64,000 bases of DNA from Tannerella serpentiformis (GTDB taxonomy: Bacteria > Bacteroidota > Bacteroidia > Bacteroidales > Tannerellaceae): the NCBI RefSeq assembly GCF_003033925.1, contig NZ_CP028365.1, forward strand, positions 2,232,001-2,296,000. The letters are read 5' to 3'. The notes under the pieces are model-generated. The model made no database searches and was not told the DNA's origin. It worked only from the letters and a program-made list of their open reading frames with translations. Numbering within the stretch: position 1 is the stretch's first letter; every line of letters begins with the position of its first letter. The position numbers and the translations under genes were made by a program. Of the stretch, positions 1 to 8,701 are shown in pieces.

Positions 1-85
1 GGCCGTCAGGGACGCCGGCGAAATAGGCGGGGTGCCAGATCTGGCTTCGCTGGCGGCCGCAGTAGCCCTCTTGATGGAAGAAAGA
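1..85. other. Non-coding edge with dispersed repeat module
   Basis: This is the downstream side of the minus-strand LRR lipoprotein gene. It contains a GC-rich module, CCAGATCTGGCTTCGCTGGC followed by GGCCGC, that recurs in altered form near 57,545-57,565 and 57,635-57,650. The words CAGGGACGCC here and GGCGTCCCTGACGCC near 7,602 are also related. It looks like a fragment of a dispersed intergenic repeat. No gene is seen. Confidence 0.4.
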
Positions 86-1009
86 TCACCAATCTCCGCG
101 GCACCAGAGCACTTCCCAATGCTTCTGGGTGGCGATGCCTTCGTTGCCGGCACCCGTGCGACCGGGGGGCAGGGCGTCTTCGTTGAGGATGAAGATGTGG
201 CCCGGTTCCTCCTCGGTGGTGCGGTCGGGCAGGGAGCGATAGAGATCTTCGGTGGCGGCGTAGCTGAAGTCGTTGTCGCAGCAGTAGGCGGTGCGGAGGG
301 AGTTGCAGCCGGAGAAGTCGAGGTTGGGGAGGTAATTCTTTCCGCAGCTCAGCTCGGTGAGCCAGGCGCAGCCGCGCAGCTGTAGTTCGGTGAGCTTGTT
401 GCGGTAGCAGTAGAGGACGGACAGCTTGCTGCACATGGTCACGTCGAGCTTCGTAAGACCGTTGTTGATGCAGGCGATCATCTCCAGTTTGGGGCATTTG
501 GAGAGGTCGAGGGCTGTCAGCAGATTGTCGCTGCAATTGAGGCGCTCCAGGGAGGGGCAGCGCGAGACGTCGAGGGTGGTCAGGCGGTTGGAGTAGCACT
601 CGAGGATGCGCAGCCCGGAACAGCCGCCGACGTTCAGCTCGGTCAGCGCGTTGTCGTGACACTCCAGACTGCGGAGCATGGTGTCGCGGCTGCAGTCGAT
701 GGCTGTGATGCCGCCGCCGTTGGTGCTGCAATTGAAGGCCGCCACCTCGCCGTGGATCGTCATCTTCTCCGCGTCGGCGATGAAGTAGCGTGCCGGCGTG
801 CGCTTCTTGCCGATGACGAAGCTGGTGTCCAGCTTTCCGCATTGGATGCGGATGGACGTGGTGTCCGTCTTGCCGGCGAAGCTGAGGAAGATTTTGCGCC
901 CGGGATCGACGGTGAGCGTGATGTTGGGCACTTCGTGAGCCGCTTTATGGCAGGCTGTGGTGAGGCTTAGGGCCGCGAGGGCGAGGAAAAGGAGCGTCTT
1001 AGTTTTCAT
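86..1009 (-). CDS. Leucine-rich-repeat lipoprotein
   Basis: The 307-residue product starts with a lipoprotein signal (MKTKTLLFLALAALSLTTAC, lipobox Cys at residue 20), so it should be lipidated and sit in the outer or inner membrane. Residues of about 95-270 are roughly eight repeats of about 21 residues with the pattern L-x-x-L-x-C-x-x-N-x-L-T-x-L-D-x-S-x-C, a cysteine-rich LRR type common in secreted Bacteroidales proteins. The C-terminus (HWEVLWCRGDW) lies outside the repeats. LRR proteins of this kind usually serve in binding or adhesion; no enzymatic domain is visible. The start ATG directly precedes the signal peptide. Its ligand cannot be inferred. Confidence 0.8.
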   Translation of the reverse strand: MKTKTLLFLALAALSLTTACHKAAHEVPNITLTVDPGRKIFLSFAGKTDTTSIRIQCGKLDTSFVIGKKRTPARYFIADAEKMTIHGEVAAFNCSTNGGGITAIDCSRDTMLRSLECHDNALTELNVGGCSGLRILECYSNRLTTLDVSRCPSLERLNCSDNLLTALDLSKCPKLEMIACINNGLTKLDVTMCSKLSVLYCYRNKLTELQLRGCAWLTELSCGKNYLPNLDFSGCNSLRTAYCCDNDFSYAATEDLYRSLPDRTTEEEPGHIFILNEDALPPGRTGAGNEGIATQKHWEVLWCRGDW

Positions 1010-1135
1010 AAAGAGAGAGGTTGTGAATGCGTGAATGATGAGGAAAGAGGGATGAATGGCGGCCGGACACCCCGTATGGCCGAGGCATCCGGCGCGGGCC
1101 GTTCATCAATGAACAAATGATAGGAGTATATAGGA

Positions 1136-2110
1136 TTACTCTTCTGGCAGATGGATCTCCGGGCCGCCGCCTGAGCCTCCCGTACCGCCCGTACCGCCGC
1201 CCTCGCCGGGTTTCTTGGGATCGGGCTTCTTGGGGTCAGGCTGCTTCGGATCGGGCTTTTTGGGCTCCTCCTCGGGCAGTTTGATGTCCGGCTTCCCGTC
1301 GTCCTTACCTGGCTTTTTGGGCTTGGGCTCCTTCGGCGTTTTAGGCTCCTTGGGCGTGTCCTTTTTGCGTGGCACGACGAGGTTGCGCTGCATCGTTTTG
1401 AAGTCGTTCGAGGTGGCGTTCATGTGGTCGGCCAGGCGCTCGAGGAGGGCCTTGTCGTCGGCCGAGGTGGCGCTGTTGTAGGCCGCCTGGATGTATTGGC
1501 AGACGACCTCCAGGGCGGCGTCCGTTTGCGGGCGGATCGCGGAGGCCAGGGGCAGCTTCGTGTCCGTGTTTTCGACGCGGCGGCCGACGTGCAGCTTCTC
1601 GAACTCTTCGTTGAGCTTAAAGAGGTTGTCGAACTCGTCGTTCAGGCCCAGCGTAGCGACCTCGGCGGTGCGTTTGGTGAGGTCTTTTTTCATGCCTTCG
1701 AGGCGTCCACTTTCCATCTCGTAAGCCAGCGAACGAATGTTTTCGTACGGGCTGAGCGTGTTGGAGAGGCGGATGGCGGCCTCGCGGATGTTGGTTTTGT
1801 GCGAATGGCGTTGCGCGCGAATGATTCCGAAGATGTTCGTCAGCTGTTCGTCGCGCTCTGCATCCTTGACTTTGAGCAGGGCGGTATCGTCCGAGATGGT
1901 GGCCTCTTGGTCGATCATTGTCTCGTAGTCGATACCCTTGTTCCACGCCTCAGGCAGTCCGAGGGGGAGTTTGAGTTTCGTTTTGTCCACAGCCATAACC
2001 AGCTCATACTGTTTGCGATGATACTGCACGTGGAGGGTGTTGTTCAATCTTGTGCTACTCACTTTGGTGAAGATTAGCACGCGGGGGATGTCCAATTTGA
2101 CTTGTTCCAT
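1136..2110 (-). CDS. DUF6261 family protein with Pro/Lys-rich tail (copy 1)
   Basis: This is a 324-residue protein that I recognise as DUF6261, a Bacteroidales family of unknown function. Residues 1-245 are largely helical and charged, with no signal peptide and no catalytic motif that I can name. Residues of about 250-324 form a low-complexity PKEPK/PDPKKP tail followed by a Gly-rich stretch, ending in EIHLPEE; a related PDIKLPEE occurs inside the tail. A clear paralogue lies at 43,916-44,857 and ends in DIHLPEE. Both genes run away from a palindromic tandem array just upstream (here 2,225-2,477). A cytoplasmic scaffold or nucleic-acid-associated role is only a guess. Confidence 0.75.
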   Translation of the reverse strand: MEQVKLDIPRVLIFTKVSSTRLNNTLHVQYHRKQYELVMAVDKTKLKLPLGLPEAWNKGIDYETMIDQEATISDDTALLKVKDAERDEQLTNIFGIIRAQRHSHKTNIREAAIRLSNTLSPYENIRSLAYEMESGRLEGMKKDLTKRTAEVATLGLNDEFDNLFKLNEEFEKLHVGRRVENTDTKLPLASAIRPQTDAALEVVCQYIQAAYNSATSADDKALLERLADHMNATSNDFKTMQRNLVVPRKKDTPKEPKTPKEPKPKKPGKDDGKPDIKLPEEEPKKPDPKQPDPKKPDPKKPGEGGGTGGTGGSGGGPEIHLPEE

Positions 2111-2224
2111 AATGGGTCTTGTTTGATGATTTAGCTCGATCTCTGTTGAAAACCACGGCGAAACTACACGTTTTTTCCAATCCTCAAAGCGTCCGTTTTG
2201 GCCTCATTGCATGTTCCTATGGTC

Positions 2225-2477
2225 GATTGTATCGTACAATCGCATGAAAAAGTTTTTTTCGGCTGATTGTATCGTACAATCGCGTGAAAAAGTTTTTTTC
2301 GGCCGATTGTATCGTACAATCACGTGAAAAAGTTTTTTTCGGCCGATTGTATCGTACAATCGCATGAAAAAGTTTTTTTCAGCCCATTGTATCGTACAAT
2401 CACGTGAAAAAGTTTTTTTCGGCCGATTGTATCGTACAATTGCCTCCAGTCAATACCTCTCATTGTATCGTACAATC
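2225..2477. repeat. 40-bp tandem array with palindrome GATTGTATCGTACAATC
   Basis: The 17-bp dyad GATTGTA-TCG-TACAATC starts at 2225, 2265, 2305, 2345, 2385 and 2425, an exact 40-bp period, and once more at 2461 with a 36-bp step. The fifth and seventh copies begin with C and the sixth ends with T. Each full spacer holds a second, A/T-only dyad, GAAAAAGTTTTTTTC. The array lies between divergent genes: the DUF6261 gene on the left and the promoter of the ATPase operon on the right. It has no unique spacers, so it is not a CRISPR. Confidence 0.95.
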
Positions 2478-2518
2478 GCCTGCCCCCGAATGATCGTTTT
2501 CACTTTTCGCGGCCGGCC

Positions 2519-2526
2519 TATCTTTG
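2519..2526 (+). promoter_or_regulatory. Promoter -7 box (TATCTTTG) of the ATPase operon
   Basis: TATCTTTG matches the Bacteroidetes -7 consensus TAnnTTTG and lies 49 bp before the ATPase start codon. I see no clear -33 TTTG at the usual spacing. The last palindrome of the array (2461-2477) is centred about 53 bp upstream, a position from which a bound protein could affect transcription. Confidence 0.55.
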
Positions 2527-2574
2527 CCCGCGGCAAGGCCATGGTGGCCTATACGTATTATATACAGCAACAAG

Positions 2575-3750
2575 ATGAAGGAATCCATCCATATCCAGAA
2601 CTTCGGCCCGCTGCGCGACGTGCGGATCGACGACATCAAGCCCCTGACCGTCCTTATCGGCGACTCGGCCAGTGGCAAAAGTGCGTTGATGAAGGTGATT
2701 GCTTTTATGCGATACATGTACAAAAAGGGCAACGTTAGAGCCTACTTGAAAAAGGCGAATATCGATGTTTCCATAAGTACCCAGCCTTTTTTCAAAGATG
2801 AGCTGGAACCAATGGTTAGCTTAGATACCGAGATCGTATACACCGTGCAGATGGATAGTAGGTTGATGTATACTGTCGAATACAATTCCAATGAGAACCG
2901 GCTGACAGTTGATTATAACTCAGGTAATGAGGACTTGGTTTTCTTCAAAGAATCATACGTATCCGAAACACGTAGCATTATCCCCTTATGGTCTCTGCGT
3001 GGTGCAAGGTTCCCGGGAGCCGATTTAGGCTACTATTTCAATGAGACATTTCGTGACTTCTCTGAGGCTACCGATCGCATCAAAGAACAATCGTTGGATT
3101 ATATAGGAATGAAGATGGAAGTGAAGACCGAGCTTACACGCAAGCACTTTCTGATTTCTCCGAATGACGAAAGCCATGAAGTGTTCGAGTTGGAACACAC
3201 TTCGTCCGGCATACAGGCTTCTGTTCCATTAATGACCATCGTGCGCTACTTCGCTCATAAATTTTCGTTCACTAACGCCTTTCGTCGCTCTGTGTTGGAT
3301 CAACTTTCCGATGATGATATTTCGCAGTTCCGCCCCGAGATCAACTTGAAAGACCTCAAGAAGTACATCCATCTTCATATCGAGGAGCCAGAGCTGAGCC
3401 TCGATCCGAAGACGCAATGCCTCTTCATCAACGACCTGATCCGCGAAGCCTTCTATCGCGGGGATAACAAACGCCCGGACGACGGTCGGCAGCTCGGTCT
3501 GATGTTCGCCACCCACAGCCCCTACATCCTCAACCACCTCAACGTGCTCCTCAAAGCGTCCTACAACGAAAAGGCCCGTGAGCACTATCCCTATATCAAC
3601 CCGGACGAGATTGCGGTGTATCGGTTGCATGACGGAGAGGTGCATTCGCTGGTGGAAGACGATGAGGAAACAGGCGAACGCATCATCGACACGTACAAGT
3701 TTTCCGAGACGATGGAGTGGATCCTCGATAAATACGAAAGCGTAGACTGA
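2575..3750 (+). CDS. AAA/ABC-type ATPase (AAA_21-like), first gene of a two-gene module
   Basis: The product has 391 residues. Walker A is GDSASGKS at residues 29-36. The late block HLHIEEPELSLDP (about residues 266-278) is the Walker B and signature region of the ABC/OLD/SMC-like ATPases, followed by FATHSPYILNHL (about 311-322), the conserved His region of these enzymes. The middle (60-250) is poorly conserved. Such ATPases are common partners in anti-phage modules such as PARIS, Septu and AbiL, but the partner here is not one I recognise. The start is the ATG followed by KESIHIQNFGPL, the usual N-terminal strand. Stop and next start overlap by one base (TGATG), so the pair is probably coupled. 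AT-richer than its flanks. Confidence 0.8.
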   Translation: MKESIHIQNFGPLRDVRIDDIKPLTVLIGDSASGKSALMKVIAFMRYMYKKGNVRAYLKKANIDVSISTQPFFKDELEPMVSLDTEIVYTVQMDSRLMYTVEYNSNENRLTVDYNSGNEDLVFFKESYVSETRSIIPLWSLRGARFPGADLGYYFNETFRDFSEATDRIKEQSLDYIGMKMEVKTELTRKHFLISPNDESHEVFELEHTSSGIQASVPLMTIVRYFAHKFSFTNAFRRSVLDQLSDDDISQFRPEINLKDLKKYIHLHIEEPELSLDPKTQCLFINDLIREAFYRGDNKRPDDGRQLGLMFATHSPYILNHLNVLLKASYNEKAREHYPYINPDEIAVYRLHDGEVHSLVEDDEETGERIIDTYKFSETMEWILDKYESVD

Positions 3751-4421
3751 TGACTGATATGGACAGCGCACTGGTGAAGTTCTTGCTGGTGGATTACCCT
3801 GCACACCGCCATAAGAAGGCCGAGCAGATGAAACCACTCCGAAGAGAGTGTCCCCAATACAAGAAGACATTCGAACTACACGACGACAAAGAGAAGTTGG
3901 CGGACATCCTTTGCTACAAAGACAAGGGAGAGGTCGTGATTCAAAACGATACGAACGTGCCGCTCGAAGTTGTCGACATAGAAGATTACATCGAGCAATT
4001 CCCCGAGGAAGCCAAAGAGCAAGGCCGAAAAGACGATCAAGTCAATTGCAAATGCGACTTCATTATCGGCCCGACAGAAGGCGATCCCTTTATCCTCTTC
4101 GTTGAATTGACCCAAAGCACAAGCAAAAACATCCGAGATAGCAAATTGACTCATGCCGCCCAGCAGCTCGCAAGAAGCATTCAACGGTTCTACGAGAAGG
4201 ACAAGTTCTTCGATCGATATGAGAAGAAGGTCGCGCTGTTTGCATATCGAGTTACAGGCAGCGAAAGGCTTAGCAAGAAAGCATTGAAGAACATGGAGAT
4301 CATGCTAAAGAGTCCGATCGCCGTAGCACGCCAACCCATAAAAAAGGCGACCCATATCATCAAATCTCACGGCTTCACCTTCGAGCAACGCCTTTACCCC
4401 ACGCCCTACATCATCGAGTAG
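3750..4421 (+). CDS. Unknown protein coupled to the ATPase; possible PD-(D/E)XK-like fold
   Basis: This 223-residue protein belongs to no family that I recognise. There is no signal peptide or membrane segment. Around residues 100-121 the pattern K-C-D103-F-I-I-G ... F-I-L-F-V-E119-L-T121 resembles the core strand pair of PD-(D/E)XK nucleases, except that Thr stands where Lys is usual; Lys126 and Lys132 follow. A helix HAAQQLARSIQRF (about 135-147) comes next, as in many of these nucleases. Stop/start overlap with the ATPase gene implies a joint complex. A nuclease effector activated by the ATPase is the inference; a purely structural partner is equally possible. Confidence 0.6.
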   Translation: MTDMDSALVKFLLVDYPAHRHKKAEQMKPLRRECPQYKKTFELHDDKEKLADILCYKDKGEVVIQNDTNVPLEVVDIEDYIEQFPEEAKEQGRKDDQVNCKCDFIIGPTEGDPFILFVELTQSTSKNIRDSKLTHAAQQLARSIQRFYEKDKFFDRYEKKVALFAYRVTGSERLSKKALKNMEIMLKSPIAVARQPIKKATHIIKSHGFTFEQRLYPTPYIIE

Positions 4422-4459
4422 TTTTATATATGCACATAACCCCCAAACACATACACGCA

Positions 4460-5020
4460 ATGCAAACGAAACGCTTCCCTTTTGCGGCGATACTCTTAGC
4501 GTTTATCGCGTTCGTCGCCCCACTGGCGCTCCATGCGCAACACGAGAAACCGGACAATTCGGCCCTCCTCGCCGTCGGTACAGAGGCGCCGGACTTCAGC
4601 CTGCCCACTGTCGACGGTGAAGCTACCATCGCACTCTCGGACTACGCCGGCCGCTACCTCGTCATCGATTTCTGGGCCTCTTGGTGCCCCGACTGCCGCA
4701 AGGCTAATCCCCGCATGGTGGACCTCTACAAGCGCTACGCGGACGAGGCCGTCGGTATCAGCTTCCTCGGCGTATCGTTCGACACCGATCGCGAGGCCTG
4801 CCTCCGGGCGGTTGAGAAAGACGGCATCACGTGGCCTCAGGTGAGCGAGCTCAAGAAGTGGAAAGAGACCGAGATCTCCCGCCAGTACGGTATCCGCTGG
4901 ATCCCGACCGTCTACGTCGTCGACAACGCGGGCAAAGTGCTCTACGCCGGTAATAACCTCGACGAGCTGGAAGAACTCCTGCGCTACCTCGGTGGCGTCG
5001 GCAGCGGCGAAACGAATTAG
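4460..5020 (+). CDS. TlpA/ResA-like thiol-disulfide oxidoreductase
   Basis: The 186-residue protein has an N-terminal signal peptide ([20 protein letters not shown]) and one AhpC-TSA/thioredoxin domain with the redox motif WCPDC at about residues 75-79 and the cis-Pro loop WIPTVYVVD. It should act in the periplasm, reducing or oxidising cysteines of exported proteins. I chose this ATG because it opens the signal peptide; an in-frame ATG 30 bases upstream would add an unlikely tail. It lies 17 bp before panB and may share a transcript with it. Confidence 0.85.
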   Translation: MQTKRFPFAAILLAFIAFVAPLALHAQHEKPDNSALLAVGTEAPDFSLPTVDGEATIALSDYAGRYLVIDFWASWCPDCRKANPRMVDLYKRYADEAVGISFLGVSFDTDREACLRAVEKDGITWPQVSELKKWKETEISRQYGIRWIPTVYVVDNAGKVLYAGNNLDELEELLRYLGGVGSGETN

Positions 5021-5037
5021 AACGACTCCGCACCGTC

Positions 5038-5859
5038 ATGTCCACAGCCATAGCAGACGACAGCCGCAAGGTCACCACCCACCGGCTCTACGAGATGAAG
5101 CAGCGCGGCGAGAAGATCGCCATGCTCACGGCTTACGATTACTCGATGGCGCAGATCATCGACTGCGCCGGCATGGACGTCATCCTCGTCGGCGACTCCG
5201 CCTCCAACGTCATGGCGGGCAACATCACCACGCTGCCCATCACGCTCGATCAAATGATCTACCACGGCAAGTCGGTCGTCAAGGCCGTCCGCCGCGCCCT
5301 CGTCGTCGTCGACCTGCCCTTCGGCTCCTACCAGGGCAACTCCAAAGAGGCCCTCGCCTCGGCCATCCGCGTGATGAAGCAGACGCACGCCGACTGTATC
5401 AAGATGGAGGGCGGCGCCGAGATCCGCGAGTCCATCCAGCGCGTCCTCTGCGCTGGCATACCCATTATGGGTCACCTCGGCCTTACACCGCAATCCATCA
5501 ACAAGTTCGGCACCTACACCGTCCGCGCCCGCGAGGAAGCAGAGGCCGCCAAGCTCGTTGAAGACGCCCGACTGCTCGAGGAGCTGGGCTGCTTCGCCCT
5601 CGTCTTGGAGAAGATCCCCGCCGAGTTGGCCACACGCGTAGCCAGCGAGCTGCGTATCCCAGTGATCGGGATCGGTGCCGGCGGCGGAGTAGACGGACAA
5701 GTGCTCGTCATGCACGACATGCTGGGCATCAACCAAGACTTCTCGCCCCGTTTCCTGCGTCGCTACGCCGACCTCAACGCCGTCATCACCGACGCCGTCC
5801 AAGCCTACATCGGCGACATCAAAACGCGCGACTTCCCTAACGAAAAAGAACAGTATTAG
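5038..5859 (+). CDS. panB: 3-methyl-2-oxobutanoate hydroxymethyltransferase
   Basis: This enzyme moves a hydroxymethyl group from 5,10-methylene-tetrahydrofolate to 2-oxoisovalerate, giving ketopantoate, the first step of pantothenate and CoA synthesis in the cytoplasm. At 273 residues it has the normal length. Family motifs are visible: [19 protein letters not shown] near the start, [12 protein letters not shown] with the metal-binding Asp, [14 protein letters not shown], and the [21 protein letters not shown] block near the end. CoaBC of the same pathway is encoded at 37,256-38,494, not adjacent. Confidence 0.97.
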   Translation: MSTAIADDSRKVTTHRLYEMKQRGEKIAMLTAYDYSMAQIIDCAGMDVILVGDSASNVMAGNITTLPITLDQMIYHGKSVVKAVRRALVVVDLPFGSYQGNSKEALASAIRVMKQTHADCIKMEGGAEIRESIQRVLCAGIPIMGHLGLTPQSINKFGTYTVRAREEAEAAKLVEDARLLEELGCFALVLEKIPAELATRVASELRIPVIGIGAGGGVDGQVLVMHDMLGINQDFSPRFLRRYADLNAVITDAVQAYIGDIKTRDFPNEKEQY

Positions 5860-5876
5860 GCACCCACGAAGTATAG

Positions 5877-6045
5877 TCAGGTACCCAGCCAACTTCCCCG
5901 GCCTCGGCAGAGGCCTTGATTTTCTTTTGCTTCTTTTCTTGCATCAAGGCAAGAAAAGAAGGCCCCCCCCTCAAGAGAAGAAAAGAAGGTCCCCTCAAGG
6001 CAAGAAAAGAAGCCCCCCAGAGAAAAGAAGAATCGATCAAAGAAA
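5877..6045. terminator. Purine/pyrimidine hairpin repeat between panB and proS
   Basis: A perfect 13-bp stem CTTCTTTTCTTGC (5930-5942) / GCAAGAAAAGAAG (5949-5961) with a 6-base loop follows panB, then further AAGAAAAGAAG words to about 6040. To its left is the dyad GGCCTCGGCAGAGGCC (about 5900-5915), which reappears reversed near 57,564-57,580. A sister hairpin follows proS at 7632-7666. It probably acts as a transcription terminator; it also behaves as a dispersed repeat. Confidence 0.65.
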
Positions 6046-6093
6046 GAACCAGGCAGGCACAAAGCCCGCCCCCACACCTATCACATCACCTTC

Positions 6094-7578
6094 ATGGCAA
6101 AAGAATTAAAGGAACTCACCAGTAAAGACGCGAACTACGCGCAGTGGTATCAAGACCTGGTCATCAAGGCCGGGCTGGCAGAAAACTCAGCCGTCCGCGG
6201 TTGCATGGTCATCAAACCCTACGGCTACGCCATCTGGGAACGCATGCAGCGCATCCTGGACGACAAATTCAAGGAGACGGGCCACGAGAACGCTTACTTC
6301 CCCCTGCTCATCCCCAAATCCTTCCTCAGCCGCGAGGCCGACCATGTGGAAGGCTTCGCCAAGGAGTGCGCCGTCGTGACGCATTACAGGCTCAAGAACG
6401 CCCCGGACGGGAGCGGTGTCATAGTCGACCCAGCCGCCCGACTCGAGGAGGAGCTCATCATTCGCCCCACCTCCGAGACGATCATCTGGAACACGTATAA
6501 GAACTGGATCCAGTCCTACCGCGACCTGCCGATCCTCGTCAATCAGTGGGCCAACGTCATGCGTTGGGAGATGCGCACGCGCCTCTTCCTCCGCACCGCC
6601 GAATTCCTCTGGCAGGAGGGTCACACGGCCCACGCCACCCGCGAGGAGGCCGAGGCCGAGGCCATTAAGATGCAAGGCGTCTATGCCGACTTTGCCGAGA
6701 ACTATATGGCTGTGCCCGTCATCCGCGGCGTCAAGACGGCCAGCGAACGCTTCGCCGGCGCCGTAGAGACGTACACCATCGAGGCCATGATGCAGGACGG
6801 CAAGGCTCTCCAAGCCGGCACCTCGCACTTCCTCGGACAGAACTTCGGTCGCGCCTTCGACGTCACCTTCATCGATCGCAATGGCAAGACGGACTACGCC
6901 TGGGCCTCATCCTGGGGCGTCTCTACCCGCCTCGTCGGCGCGCTCATCATGGCGCACTCGGACAACAACGGCCTCGTCCTGCCGCCGCACCTCGCGCCCG
7001 TGCAGGTCGTCATCATCCCCATCTACCGCTCCGCCGAGCAGCTGGCTGCGATCAGTGAAAAGGTAGACCGCATCGCCGCCCGACTCCGCGAGCTGGGCGT
7101 CCGCGTCAAGTTCGACAGCGACGACACGAAGAAGCCCGGATGGAAGTTCGCCGAATACGAGCTCAAGGGCGTCCCCGTACGCCTCGCGATGGGCGGTCGC
7201 GACCTGGAGAACGACACCGTTGAGATCATGCGCCGCGACACGCTCGAGAAAGAGACGCGCCCCTGCGCCGGACTCGAGGAATACGTCCGCGACCTGCTCG
7301 AAGAGATTCAGTCCGGCATCTTCCGCAAAGCCCTCGACCACCGCGCCCGCCGCACCGTCCGGGTCGACACCTACGACGAGTTCAAGGAGCGCATCGAGGA
7401 AGGCCTCTTCATCATGGCTCATTGGGACGGCACACCCGAGACCGAGGAGCGCGTCAAGAACGAGACCAAGGCCACCATCCGCTGCATCCCCCTCGACGAC
7501 ACCGACGCCGAGCCCGGCCGCTGCATGGTCACCGGCCGCCCCTCCGCCCGCCGCGTCCTCTTCGCCCGAGCGTATTAA
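6094..7578 (+). CDS. proS: Proline--tRNA ligase
   Basis: This cytoplasmic enzyme charges tRNA-Pro with proline. At 494 residues it is the short archaeal/eukaryote-like ProRS form that lacks the inserted editing domain, which is usual in Bacteroidetes. Visible class II features are the N-terminal [14 protein letters not shown], motif 2 around [19 protein letters not shown], and the [13 protein letters not shown] segment; the anticodon-binding domain follows from about residue 300. A free-standing YbaK-like deacylase that could supply the missing editing function is encoded at 42,033-42,554. Confidence 0.97.
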   Translation: MAKELKELTSKDANYAQWYQDLVIKAGLAENSAVRGCMVIKPYGYAIWERMQRILDDKFKETGHENAYFPLLIPKSFLSREADHVEGFAKECAVVTHYRLKNAPDGSGVIVDPAARLEEELIIRPTSETIIWNTYKNWIQSYRDLPILVNQWANVMRWEMRTRLFLRTAEFLWQEGHTAHATREEAEAEAIKMQGVYADFAENYMAVPVIRGVKTASERFAGAVETYTIEAMMQDGKALQAGTSHFLGQNFGRAFDVTFIDRNGKTDYAWASSWGVSTRLVGALIMAHSDNNGLVLPPHLAPVQVVIIPIYRSAEQLAAISEKVDRIAARLRELGVRVKFDSDDTKKPGWKFAEYELKGVPVRLAMGGRDLENDTVEIMRRDTLEKETRPCAGLEEYVRDLLEEIQSGIFRKALDHRARRTVRVDTYDEFKERIEEGLFIMAHWDGTPETEERVKNETKATIRCIPLDDTDAEPGRCMVTGRPSARRVLFARAY

Positions 7579-7593
7579 ATCGGTGCTCGGCCA

Positions 7594-7690
7594 ACTGGGC
7601 TGGCGTCCCTGACGCCTTGACCTTCTTTTCGCTTCCTTTTTCTTGTGTCAAGACAAGAAAAGGAAGATATCAAGGCAAGAAAAGAAGATA
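7594..7690. terminator. Hairpin repeat downstream of proS
   Basis: A stem of 13 pairs with one bulge, CTTCCTTTTTCTTG (7632-7645) / CAAGAAAAGGAAG (7654-7666), is followed by a further AAGAAAAGAAG word at about 7676-7686. Upstream lies the dyad GGCGTC-CCT-GACGCC (7602-7616). The overall design matches the panB-proS hairpin at 5930-5961, so both are probably copies of one terminator-like repeat. Confidence 0.6.
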
Positions 7691-7751
7691 GAAGTCAGCC
7701 GGACGCCAGTCATCATCCCGCTCAAACACAACACACATAATAGATAAACAA

Positions 7752-8138
7752 ATGGAACTCACAGGAAGAATCGTAGCCGTGCAGCCCGTCCAGACGGGCG
7801 AGGGCCGCAACGGCACGTGGAAAAAACAAGAGTATGTCGTCGAGTACGACCGTCAGGCGCAGTATCCGCGCAAGATGATGTTCGTCCTCTGGGGCGACAA
7901 GATCGACCAATACAACATCCAAGAAGGGCAGGAGCTGAAGATATACTTCGACATCGACTGCCGCGCCTACAACGGTCGCTGGTATAACGACATCCGCGCC
8001 TGGAAGGTCGAGCCGGATACGGAGGCCGCACCCGCCGTGCCCTCCGAACCCGCGGGACGCTTTGCGGACAACGTGCCGCCGCCCCCGCCCGAGCTGCTCG
8101 CCTCGCCGTCTGACGCCTCGTCAGATCTGCCCTTCTAA
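7752..8138 (+). CDS. DUF3127 protein, OB-fold-like, with SSB-like C-terminal tip
   Basis: The 128-residue protein matches DUF3127, a Bacteroidetes family predicted to form an OB-like fold. Residues 1-92 hold the domain (MELTGRIVAVQPVQTGEGRN; KMMFVLWGDKIDQYNIQEGQ; the aromatic-rich YNGRWYNDIRAWKVE). A Pro-rich linker follows, and the protein ends in SSDLPF. This acidic-hydrophobic tip resembles the DDDIPF peptide by which SSB recruits repair and replication partners, so a role in single-strand DNA metabolism is a fair inference. The gene is monocistronic between proS and a repeat array. Confidence 0.85.
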   Translation: MELTGRIVAVQPVQTGEGRNGTWKKQEYVVEYDRQAQYPRKMMFVLWGDKIDQYNIQEGQELKIYFDIDCRAYNGRWYNDIRAWKVEPDTEAAPAVPSEPAGRFADNVPPPPPELLASPSDASSDLPF

Positions 8139-8256
8139 AGCCGCGCACGTAGTGCATCCACCTTCGGGGCCTGTCTCTCGGAAACATCAAGAGAGGCAGG
8201 CCCCGATTGCGTGGGTGTAAAGGCGCGTCCGCCCCAAGCCGAGGCGCCCCTTTCAT

Positions 8257-8570
8257 CCAACCACCTGGTTTGACCCTTTCCAGGGGTCGGTTTTGCTTCA
8301 AACCACCTGGTTTGACCCTTTCCAGGGGTCGGTTTTGCTTCAAACCACCTGGTTTGGCCCTTTTCAGGGGTCGGTTTTGCTTCAAACCACCTGGTTTGGC
8401 CCTTTTCAGGGGTCGGTTTTGCTTCAAACCACCTGGTTTGGCCCTTTCCAGGGGTCGGTTTTGCTTCAAACCACCTGGTTTGACCCTTTTCGGAGGTCGG
8501 TTTTGCTTCAAACCACCTGGTTTGACCCTTTCCAGGGGTCGGTTTTGCTTCAAACCACCTGGTTTGGCCC
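8257..8570. repeat. 42-bp tandem array with dyad AACCACCTGGTT
   Basis: The core CCACCTGG begins at 8261, 8303, 8345, 8387, 8429, 8471, 8513 and 8555, eight copies at an exact 42-bp step. Each unit also has a second dyad built on GACCC...GGGTC (GACCCTTTCCAGGGGTC), altered to GGCCC in several units. Because 42 is a multiple of three, open frames run through both strands; these are by-products, not genes. The array fills the gap between the DUF3127 gene and the promoter of the next lipoprotein gene. Confidence 0.95.
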
Positions 8571-8701
8571 TTACTCAAGGGGCAGAAGAAACCAAGACAC
8601 CCAGATCGATTTTTCCGCCAGTAGGGCAGGGGCACACCCGCCTCCGTAGGCCGACTTGAGCGGACGAAAAAGTCGCAATGGCCTAAAGAATGATTTGACT
8701 T

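Noticed and set aside
2225-2477. CRISPR array
   Set aside because: Repeats are directly adjacent with conserved spacers of the same sequence, no unique spacers and no cas genes. The same reason rejects a CRISPR call for all other arrays in the window.
8135-8659. Long open frames on both strands coding for repetitive peptides (KQNRPLERVKPGG type)
   Set aside because: They exist only because the 42-bp repeat is a multiple of three; the peptide repeats on both strands mirror the DNA array, and there is no promoter or start context. The same holds for frames at 12,192-12,574, 30,556-31,122, 50,786-51,311, 57,029-58,036 and 63,008-63,489.
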